Source: SXIZ01 sp040079795 (GTDB lineage: Bacteria; Pseudomonadota; Gammaproteobacteria; Methylococcales; Methylomonadaceae). Taken from it: 64,000 nucleotides of DNA. The notes under the pieces were generated by a model that saw nothing but the letters and a program-made list of their open reading frames with translations, made no database searches and was not told the origin of the DNA. Location: positions 26,351-90,350 of the forward strand of contig JBEBJQ010000007.1 of NCBI GenBank assembly GCA_040079795.1, written 5' to 3'. This document shows positions 8,428-15,900 of this stretch, piece after piece. A program made the translations under genes and the position numbers. Positions within the stretch are counted from its first letter, which is position 1, and each line of letters opens with the position of its first letter.

Positions 8428-9093
8428 CTATTTTTCCCCGTTAGTTTCAGAAGAAAAAGCGACGTGCAAAAGGCCCGCCACGAAGTTTTCCAGGCCAAAG
8501 CGTTGATTTTTAACCTGCCGTAAAAAAAAGTTATACGCTAACACAGCAGGGACAGCAACCGCGATGCCAATGGCAGTTGCGACCAGGGCATCGCCAATGG
8601 GGCCAGCCACCACATCCAAACTGGTGGAGCCGCTGGCGGTAATATCGTGCATGGCATGCATGATGCCTAATACCGTCCCGAACAGTCCGACAAACGGCGC
8701 AGTGCTGCCAATGCTGGCGAGCATGGTTAGGCCGCTTTCCATCGTACGTTGCTCTTTTTGTAATTGTTCCCGCAGCGATTGTTCCATTAACTCAGTGGGT
8801 GAGCCTGCAAATTTAAGGCTTGCACCGTTGGCTTGCTGAAATTCTTGCAACCAGTTAAAACCTTGGCGGGCAATCCGCGCCTGTGAACCACGTAAGACTT
8901 CTGCGGGTAATGCCCTTGCCTTTGCCAGGTTAGCCGCATTCCAAAAAGATTGGTTAAAACGCCGGTTGTAATAACTGTTTTTACCAAGCTGCCATATTTT
9001 GAACAATATCAATGTCCAGGTAATAACTGAAAAAGCCAATAGCGTGTAGAGAGTGCCGTCAATAATAACGGTCGGCTCAATATGATAGGGCAT
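8428..9093 (-). CDS. exbB: ExbB / MotA-TolQ family proton channel subunit
   Basis: 221 aa. A first membrane helix lies at about residues 13-33. The conserved tail is GSTAPFVGLFGTVLGIMHA, followed by the glycine- and alanine-rich third helix (GDALVATAIGIAVAVPAVLAY). A ribosome site AGAGG stands before the ATG. It sits between tonB (14 bp upstream) and exbD (adjacent), the classic operon order. Confidence 0.94.
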   Translation of the reverse strand: MPYHIEPTVIIDGTLYTLLAFSVITWTLILFKIWQLGKNSYYNRRFNQSFWNAANLAKARALPAEVLRGSQARIARQGFNWLQEFQQANGASLKFAGSPTELMEQSLREQLQKEQRTMESGLTMLASIGSTAPFVGLFGTVLGIMHAMHDITASGSTSLDVVAGPIGDALVATAIGIAVAVPAVLAYNFFLRQVKNQRFGLENFVAGLLHVAFSSETNGEK

Positions 9094-9107
9094 TAAATTT
9101 TCCTCTT

Positions 9108-9965
9108 TTAGTTATGCAAATTAAATATAATCGGAACTAGCACGGAACTACTGACCGGGGTCTCGCCCCGTTTTGCAGGAATAAACCGCCATTTTTTGAC
9201 GGCTTCAACCGCCGCGTCATCCAGCTCTTCATGGCCGCTGCTATGGTGGACGCCCACGGTATCACTGCTGCCATCGGCACCGACTTGTACCCGCAGCGTT
9301 ACCTTCCCCTCCCAATGCTCTCTGCGGGCAATAGAGGGATAAACCGGTTTAGGGTTATAGCCATAATTAGCACGGAAATTAGCCTCTGTGAACACTTCAG
9401 CTTTATTAGGCGCAGTTGCCACTTTCGGTGCAGCGGCTTTAACCGGAGCCGGTGGGGCTGGCGGAGCTTCTGATACTGTCTCTTGTGGCTCAGTAGGCGC
9501 AGGCATTTTTACGGTTTTGATGACGGCTTTTTTAGGGACCTCAACGGCTTTACGCACCACTGGTTTTAGTTTCTGCTTAATCGGCTTCGGCGGTTTAGGT
9601 TTTAGGGGCTCGGGTTTAGGCTCTTTTACAGGTTTAGTGACTGTTTCAGACTGTTGTGGAGCCGCAGCAGCCATTAACGAAACTTCCATCATCAAGGGTT
9701 TCGCCAGGGTCAGCGGCTCAAGCGGCGTGAGCAGCTTTTGAACTACCCATAGATGCACCGCTAACACCAGGAGCGTTAGCAATAAAGTCATCGGACGCGG
9801 ACGTTCTTCACCCATTAGCGAAGACCATAATGCCTTTATTGACTGCCCTATTCTGGGTGACAATTGACTATGGGGATTTCGGGGACGAAATAAGACCAGC
9901 GTTTGAAAACGTTTAAGCATCGGCCAATGAATAACCCTGTCGTTATCAGAAAATAAGTGATTCAT
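9108..9965 (-). CDS. tonB: TonB energy-transducing protein
   Basis: 285 aa. A rather long cytoplasmic N-terminus (about 57 aa) precedes one membrane helix (about 58-79). Next come a Pro/Lys-rich periplasmic spacer (KPVKEPKPEPLKPKPPKP) and the TonB C-terminal domain (YPSIARREHWEGKVTLRVQV, AVKKWRFIPAKRG). It transmits the proton motive force from ExbBD to the TonB boxes of the outer-membrane receptors. It is the second gene of a four-gene operon, 10 bp downstream of the small gene at 9976-10203. Confidence 0.94.
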   Translation of the reverse strand: MNHLFSDNDRVIHWPMLKRFQTLVLFRPRNPHSQLSPRIGQSIKALWSSLMGEERPRPMTLLLTLLVLAVHLWVVQKLLTPLEPLTLAKPLMMEVSLMAAAAPQQSETVTKPVKEPKPEPLKPKPPKPIKQKLKPVVRKAVEVPKKAVIKTVKMPAPTEPQETVSEAPPAPPAPVKAAAPKVATAPNKAEVFTEANFRANYGYNPKPVYPSIARREHWEGKVTLRVQVGADGSSDTVGVHHSSGHEELDDAAVEAVKKWRFIPAKRGETPVSSSVLVPIIFNLHN

Positions 9966-9975
9966 GGGAAGCGAT

Positions 9976-10203
9976 TTAATGTTTATTAGTAGAGCTTTCT
10001 GAATCAGTTGGCATAAACTCGTTAATTTGTTGTTGTAATAAGGTTATTTTTTGATTTGACGCCTCCAGTTGTTTTTTCATCTCCTGCATCAATTCATGTA
10101 AATAATCAAAATGAATTTGAAAATACCGGGCGGAAGGGAAGGCATTTTGTCTGGAAGATTTGCGGTTAATCTCTACGGGCATTTCTAAAGGATTAGGGTA
10201 CAT
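9976..10203 (-). CDS. Small coiled-coil protein heading the tonB operon
   Basis: 75 aa of unknown function. The C-terminal half (YLHELMQEMKKQLEASNQ, KITLLQQQINEF) looks like a coiled coil. There is no signal peptide or membrane helix. A good ribosome site (AGGTGA) precedes the ATG and the stop lies 10 bp before tonB, so it is probably expressed with tonB-exbB-exbD. I do not recognise a family. Confidence 0.65.
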   Translation of the reverse strand: MYPNPLEMPVEINRKSSRQNAFPSARYFQIHFDYLHELMQEMKKQLEASNQKITLLQQQINEFMPTDSESSTNKH

Positions 10204-10229
10204 ACGATCACCTTTTTTTGTTACTATCC

Positions 10230-10248
10230 GAATTTAGTTATTATTATC
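10230..10248 (-). promoter_or_regulatory. Candidate Fur box upstream of the tonB operon
   Basis: The minus strand reads GATAATAATAACTAAATTC, matching 13 of 19 positions of the Fur consensus. It lies about 30 bp before the first gene of the tonB operon. Iron repression of this operon would be expected; the match is moderate. The rest of the 10204-10476 gap holds no gene that I can see. Confidence 0.4.
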
Positions 10249-10476
10249 AAAGCATCCAGCCCTCAATAAAGCAATGCTGCGAAAAATAACCCGCTCGCGT
10301 CAATTTACTGAAGACATTACTTTAAAGCTTGCTTATTGAGTAAGACGTTTTAGCCGGAGCAATCCCCACCTGAATTAGTAAAAAAATATTTTTTCCTGAT
10401 TAGCTCAAGCATCTGGCTAACTAGGATTTTTAAAAAAATCTAACCATCTAATATAAAAACACTATTGCTAAGAAGT

Positions 10477-11712
10477 CTAAGTTCTTTTAGTAAGCTTAAT
10501 AACCGCAAGTCGGACTTTTTTCTGTACTGGATCAGTCCAGGCAATAAATACTTCTTTGCCGATCCGTTTCAGACTTAAATGTCTACTCGGCCATTTAGGA
10601 AAGCTGCCTTGATAAATAGTGCTTTGCTGCGTCACTCTGCCACTTTGGCTTACTCTGGCAATGCGTAACGCATCTTCTGCACCCACCCGTGCGCGCCAGC
10701 TTACCAATGCCGAACCATCATCCAGAAACAAAGTATCCGCATAACCGTTGGCATTCGCGTCGATTTCAATCGGTGTGGCAAAATGCTCACCACCATCTTT
10801 AGAAAATCCTAACTTAACCCGCCCAATACCATCTGCCGCACTAAACCAAGCAACGGCAACTTGCTTGTTAAATAATGCAACCGCTGGCCCATTACTGGGA
10901 CAGCCCTCAATATGCCAATGGTCGTCATGTACCCTAGTAGCGCCGATAACCTTTTGCGGCGTCCAACGGACTGCAGAAGTATCCCGTATTTCATCAATTG
11001 TGTGATCGCGATAAACTGATACCAAATTATCACCTTGGGCATCAGTGAAAACAGAGCAACAAGAACACACATCATTATCCAAAGTGATTTCAGGAGTGGG
11101 TAAAGCCTGTTTATCAATTACCGTCGCCATAAGTTGGAAACGATTTGCCTTCATATCATGATTAGGCTCATGGCTAACATAGCGCATATCCGTCCACACC
11201 AATGCCAACTTGCCGTCTAACAACGCTGTCAGAGACATTTGCGCATCATAAATTCGTGCGGCATCGCCATAAGGTTTAAATGCTTTGCCCCAAGAAATAC
11301 CCCCATCTTCGGAGCGCGCCACGTAAATATCAGCAGCATATTTATCTGTGCTATTCGGGACATAAGGCATCCATGCAGCCGCTAATGCACCATCATTTAA
11401 CCCCAACACCACGGGTGGGGCACCAAGCTTACCGGCCACTTTCAATACCGTTTGCACAGGTAGCCATTTTTTTTTATCCCAGACACTAAAACGAACTGTA
11501 CTGGATTGCTCATCCCTTTCTACCCAACTGACAATCAAGCGACCATCTGCGGTTTTGGCCAAGTGGTGCTGCTGACTAATCCCAGTGACGGGAAGCGTTA
11601 ACTCCCGCACTGGAAATGTCTTCGTAGAGGATTTAGCAAATCCCGTTTGCCAACCCATTCCCAGCAAACAAATGCCAATCAGTATTTTTGAGAACAGGCT
11701 GTAACAAATCAT
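10477..11712 (-). CDS. Secreted sialidase-superfamily (BNR) beta-propeller protein with CxCC motif
   Basis: 411 aa with a signal peptide (about 1-26, ending GFAKS). At least two Asp-box motifs are visible (SEDGGISWGK near residue 134 and SKDGGEHF later), typical of a six-bladed sialidase-like propeller. A cysteine cluster C-S-C-C at 216-219 and HIEGC at 267-271 form a second, conserved-looking signature that may bind a metal or make disulfides. Sialidase catalytic arginines are not obvious, so enzymatic sialidase activity is doubtful. It is 33 bp downstream of the receptor at 11746-14139 and probably co-transcribed, suggesting a periplasmic role in metal or siderophore handling. Confidence 0.7.
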   Translation of the reverse strand: MICYSLFSKILIGICLLGMGWQTGFAKSSTKTFPVRELTLPVTGISQQHHLAKTADGRLIVSWVERDEQSSTVRFSVWDKKKWLPVQTVLKVAGKLGAPPVVLGLNDGALAAAWMPYVPNSTDKYAADIYVARSEDGGISWGKAFKPYGDAARIYDAQMSLTALLDGKLALVWTDMRYVSHEPNHDMKANRFQLMATVIDKQALPTPEITLDNDVCSCCSVFTDAQGDNLVSVYRDHTIDEIRDTSAVRWTPQKVIGATRVHDDHWHIEGCPSNGPAVALFNKQVAVAWFSAADGIGRVKLGFSKDGGEHFATPIEIDANANGYADTLFLDDGSALVSWRARVGAEDALRIARVSQSGRVTQQSTIYQGSFPKWPSRHLSLKRIGKEVFIAWTDPVQKKVRLAVIKLTKRT

Positions 11713-11745
11713 AGTCTTTACTCCAATGTTATGAACGCACGTTGG

Positions 11746-14139
11746 TTAATATTCCAGACGAATTGAGCCTATCGCCGTTAGCGGCGCACCGGGATAAACC
11801 CCCAGGGTTGGTGCAACGTTTGAGTCTGGATCAGTCGATTCATAATATTCCTTATCCAGCAGATTGCGGATATTGAACTGCGTGGTTAAACGCGATTTAC
11901 CAATTTTATGCTTATAAGCCACCAGCGCATCCATCCTGACATAACCCGACATTTGCGCGCTATTAGCATTATCTACCTCACGTTGTCCGGCTGCGACCCC
12001 TCCAAGACCGAAGCTAAAGCCTTCCTGCGCAGCATAGCCATTGACATCATATTTAACCCACAGACTACCGGAATGTTCGGGCACGTTGTTCAATCGGTTA
12101 CCTTCAGTGGTACCACCGTAATCCTTCGTCACCCGCGCATCGGTATAAGCATAACTGCCTATCAAACTCACGTAATCAGATAACTGTCCTGTCATATCTA
12201 ACTCGACACCTTGACTACGTTGCTTGTTAGCAATTTTGTCAAACGGATCAGGAGTTGTTAAATCGTTTACTAAAATATTGTCTTTGGTTAAATGGTAATA
12301 CGCCAAGGTTGCAAAAAACCGGTCATCGAACAGTTGGGTCTTAAAACCCGCTTCAAACTGCTCACCAATTTGTGGGTCAAATGTCGACCCATTTGCGGCA
12401 GGGGCATTGTTGGCACCAAACGATTGCGTCCAGTTGCCGTAGATACTTAATTGGGGTAATGCTTCATAAAGGACACCTACCCTTGGGCTAAAACCGTCAT
12501 CTTTGCGAATAAAATTTTGCCTCGCAGCTTCCGCATCAGCATAGTTATAAGCATTACCACGTCCGGTTTCCGTCCAGTCATAGCGGCCACCCCACATCAA
12601 ATGAAACTTATCCGAAACAGTCATATTGTCCTGAAAATATGCACCATACCAGCCATTAAAAATAACCCCACGATTCCCAATACCGCCATTAGCCGCAGAA
12701 CCAAAGGTTTCTGAAGCCAATCTGGCGGAATTAAATACCGATTGGGGTATGCCATAACTGGGTTCTGGGTTATAAATATTAATATTCAATGCCGAATTCG
12801 CTGTTTTCCAGATGCCATTAGCGCCATACTCATTAAACGTGCGGTAGAAATCAAAACCAAATAATAAATCATGTTTAGTTTTACCGAATTCAAATTTACC
12901 AGTCAGGTCTAAATTCATCGCGTAATGTTCTTGTGAACTTTCCTGGCTGAAAATATTACGTTGCATCAAACCAGTGGCTTGATTAAACGCTTGTGCTGCA
13001 TTAAAAGCCGGAGCTGGGTTGACAAAGGTTGTCTGACCATCGGCTAGACTCGCTAAAAACCGGTGATGAATCGCCCAATCATCATTGAAACGATGATTAA
13101 CTTCCGTGCCAATTTTAACGCCCGATTGAGTGCCGACTGGGGTATTCGGATCGCCCAAATTACGCGTGATCGGAATATTAGCCGGGCGTTTGCCCACCAC
13201 TGGAATACCAAAATCCGCATCCGCTTCTTTGTTGGTGCCTTCAATATCAACGGTAACATCAGTTGCTTCTGTCGGTTTCCAAGTAATACTGGGGTTTATC
13301 ACATAGCGGTCAACCGATACAAAATCCCTAAAGGAATTATTGCTTTGATAAGCGCCGGAAAAACGGTATTGCAAGGTTTTATCGTCCGTCACCGGCCCGC
13401 CCGCATCCCATTGGGTGCGATACAAAGAATATGAACCAAATTGCTGTTCTAAAGAATAATAAGGGGTATCCAAAGCATGTTTAGTGGTTATGTTAATTAA
13501 ACCACCCGGCTCAGTTCGTCCATATAACTGTGCTGGGCCTTTAACTACTTCTACATTCTGGATGTTTCCGGCATCCAAATCTCCAAAAAAACCTTCATTC
13601 ATCATCAAGCCATTACGATAAATATTATTATTATTAAAACCTCGGATTTTAAAACCAACGCCACCGCCCAGCGACGGCTGTGCCCGCACACCACTGACGT
13701 TTTCCAGTGCGCCCTTTACATTGGTGATTTTTTGGTCATCCATCACCGCCCTGGGCACTACTTGTACCGAAACTGGGGTTTCAATTAACGGCGTATCGCT
13801 CTTGGTCGCCGCAAAAGATTTTACCACCTTATACATCACCGAATCATCGCCCGCATTCGGCATTTCAACTTCGCTGCCACTTGCTTCAGCCGTCACGGTC
13901 ATGGGATGCAGCAAAGTATCTTTATTCTCGGCTGATTGATTCGGTGCCTGTTCATTGTTATTTTCTACTTGAATCAGTGGCTTATCATGTATTCCTTTGA
14001 TCCGGCCTCGTACCGGTGAATCTATAACCGGCTGCAAAGTTAGTACATGATCTCCTGCCTGTATATCAAAGTTAGTAGCTAACAATGCAGCTACCAACGA
14101 TAGTTTTCCCGTTATTTTCAACGCTGGAATATTCCCCAT
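11746..14139 (-). CDS. TonB-dependent siderophore receptor
   Basis: 797 aa from the ATG at 14139. The in-frame ATG at 14154 lies upstream of the AAGGAGAG ribosome site, so the later start is used. A signal peptide (ending DIQAG) is followed by a short atypical region where an STN domain would sit; it is not convincing. The TonB-box-like stretch LHPMTVTAEA, the plug (VVKGPAQLYGRTEPGG) and the barrel ending SIRLEY follow. It is the closest relative in the window of the receptor at 1242-3779, sharing most barrel motifs (GSLWVKYDVNGY, NLLDKEYYESTDPD). Loss of STN would make it a plain transporter rather than a signalling receptor. Confidence 0.92.
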   Translation of the reverse strand: MGNIPALKITGKLSLVAALLATNFDIQAGDHVLTLQPVIDSPVRGRIKGIHDKPLIQVENNNEQAPNQSAENKDTLLHPMTVTAEASGSEVEMPNAGDDSVMYKVVKSFAATKSDTPLIETPVSVQVVPRAVMDDQKITNVKGALENVSGVRAQPSLGGGVGFKIRGFNNNNIYRNGLMMNEGFFGDLDAGNIQNVEVVKGPAQLYGRTEPGGLINITTKHALDTPYYSLEQQFGSYSLYRTQWDAGGPVTDDKTLQYRFSGAYQSNNSFRDFVSVDRYVINPSITWKPTEATDVTVDIEGTNKEADADFGIPVVGKRPANIPITRNLGDPNTPVGTQSGVKIGTEVNHRFNDDWAIHHRFLASLADGQTTFVNPAPAFNAAQAFNQATGLMQRNIFSQESSQEHYAMNLDLTGKFEFGKTKHDLLFGFDFYRTFNEYGANGIWKTANSALNINIYNPEPSYGIPQSVFNSARLASETFGSAANGGIGNRGVIFNGWYGAYFQDNMTVSDKFHLMWGGRYDWTETGRGNAYNYADAEAARQNFIRKDDGFSPRVGVLYEALPQLSIYGNWTQSFGANNAPAANGSTFDPQIGEQFEAGFKTQLFDDRFFATLAYYHLTKDNILVNDLTTPDPFDKIANKQRSQGVELDMTGQLSDYVSLIGSYAYTDARVTKDYGGTTEGNRLNNVPEHSGSLWVKYDVNGYAAQEGFSFGLGGVAAGQREVDNANSAQMSGYVRMDALVAYKHKIGKSRLTTQFNIRNLLDKEYYESTDPDSNVAPTLGVYPGAPLTAIGSIRLEY

Positions 14140-14169
14140 ATTACTCTCCTTCATTTAATTAAAATAAAA

Positions 14170-14226
14170 TGCTTGGCATACCACCGGAAAATTCATGAAA
14201 TTCCCAAGCACCAAATGACAAGTGCT
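14170..14226 (-). promoter_or_regulatory. Two alternative hairpins in the leader of the receptor gene
   Basis: In the minus-strand transcript, AAGCAC pairs with GTGCTT (14206-14226), and TGCTTGG pairs with CCAAGCA (14204-14210 with 14170-14176). The two stems share the GTGCTT segment, so they cannot both form. They lie 31-87 bp before the start codon. A switch is possible but only two short stems support it. The remaining leader sequence up to 14487 shows no gene. Confidence 0.3.
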
Positions 14227-14487
14227 TAATTTAAAAAACTCCATAAACTTGTGATATTAGCCATTACAATAGGGCAAATTTCATGCCATATAAACACAAC
14301 CTATAAATCTCATTCCAAAATAATGAATACCTAATAAAAACATTAACTTCATTATGTTAAGACACTTTAAAACTACAAAGAGAATTAACACTAAAACCGG
14401 CATGAATTCTAACGAAAGCTAATATCCGTCATATGCCGCAAAATAGGTCAAATAACACACTTTGTACTTAGACTGAAATTCGGTAGT

Positions 14488-15768
14488 TCATCCAGATCTC
14501 GCTAACTTTTTTGTGTGTGCTAATTTAGCCCGGCGCTTTTGTCGCCAGCGGATAACACCCGTCACAAATAGCACCGGACAAGCTACCCCTGCCCACAACA
14601 CCAGAATCCGCCCCGTCCAACCGAAGGCGTGGCCACTGTGTAAAGGCCATTGCCAATCTGCAAATATATCTCCAGCACTCCCGGTGCCTGCATCATAGAT
14701 TTTAAGGATTTGACCGGTATATTGATCTATCGCAAAATCTCGATAGCCGATAAACTTCCCTACTTCGTTTACATCACGTTTCATCACAATAAAAACATCA
14801 GCCGCGTTTTTAGGTGCATTTAGCATCCACAAACGACCAGAAGGATAGTTTTTCTGCACGATGCTTTCCACTGACGATAAACTAACTGGCTGTTGACCGT
14901 TTTTTGGTTTATCACTTTGTATATCTGGCGAAATAGATTCAAAAACATCAGGACGGTGCAGTGGGGTGAACAAGTTGACTACAGTATTGACTCGCTCGGG
15001 AAAATTCATGTAAACCCCGGAAAAAAAGACCGGCAGTAAGACCACGCTCAAGTAAAAACCAATAGTTTTATGTAGATCGAAAATCCGGCGAATGTTTCCG
15101 GCAGAGTGTTTGATCGTTACGGCTTGTTTGAATTTTCCAGTAAGCGGCCACCATACAATCAGACCAGTTAATACCGAAATAAAGCCTAAAACACCTAAAA
15201 TTCCAACTGTAATCCGGCCAGTGTCTCTGCCTAGTAGCAAACACCAGTGCAGTTGCATGATAAAACTAGGCAAGGGTCGATCCCAATAGTTTTCTTTGGG
15301 ATGCCAAAGCTGTACGCCGTTGACGTTTAGGGTATAGGGATCAACGAATACCAAGTAGCCATCACCTTTACTGTTTGCTGGTGTTTGCTCATGAACATAA
15401 TACAAAAACTTGTAGGCAGTATTTGTCTCACGAGGATAATAAAGTTTGGAAAATTTACTACGGGGTGGTTTGGCTTTTTCAGCCGCAGCAATGATAGAGT
15501 CTAACTGTTGCTGGCGCGGTTGTGATTCGGCAGGTACTGAGGTGATGAATAATTCTGGGCGTAGTAGCTCTTGCGATTCTTGGTAAAATACTAGCAATCC
15601 ACCCGTCAAGCCAACTACGGACAAGACTAGGCCAGCAACTAAGCCTAAATAAAGATGTACATTTAGCCATATCTTTCGGCGTGCTTTAAGATTGGCTAAA
15701 TGCTTGTTATGGATATTCGCTTGCGTGACCCTATTAGCCACTGGATGATTTTTTATGCTTGGCGACAT
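14488..15768 (-). CDS. PepSY-domain inner-membrane protein
   Basis: 426 aa, the intact representative of this family here. The first helix region is IWLNVHLYLGLVAGLVLSV; a periplasmic PepSY region follows; the next membrane segments are ITVGILGVLGFISVLTG then VWWPLTGKFK and IGFYLSVVLLPVFFSGVY. A second periplasmic domain and a last helix (ILVLWAGVACPVLFVTG) precede the basic tail RWRQKRRAK. The family is found next to siderophore receptors and is believed to help reduce or release iron in the periplasm. It lies 132 bp downstream of the receptor at 15901-18351. Confidence 0.88.
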   Translation of the reverse strand: MSPSIKNHPVANRVTQANIHNKHLANLKARRKIWLNVHLYLGLVAGLVLSVVGLTGGLLVFYQESQELLRPELFITSVPAESQPRQQQLDSIIAAAEKAKPPRSKFSKLYYPRETNTAYKFLYYVHEQTPANSKGDGYLVFVDPYTLNVNGVQLWHPKENYWDRPLPSFIMQLHWCLLLGRDTGRITVGILGVLGFISVLTGLIVWWPLTGKFKQAVTIKHSAGNIRRIFDLHKTIGFYLSVVLLPVFFSGVYMNFPERVNTVVNLFTPLHRPDVFESISPDIQSDKPKNGQQPVSLSSVESIVQKNYPSGRLWMLNAPKNAADVFIVMKRDVNEVGKFIGYRDFAIDQYTGQILKIYDAGTGSAGDIFADWQWPLHSGHAFGWTGRILVLWAGVACPVLFVTGVIRWRQKRRAKLAHTKKLARSG

Positions 15769-15900
15769 ACATGTTCATGGTTACCGTCATTGGCTCAATA
15801 GGAAGCCATCCCGCTAGGCGTTTTTAACGATCCTATTGAATTACACTAACAATGGCACACGGAGTTACTGCTTACAGCAATCCAGTGTGCGGGAAAATGC

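Noticed and set aside
10477..11712. True sialidase
   Set aside because: Asp boxes are present but the arginine triad and other catalytic residues of sialidases are not evident; only the fold is supported.
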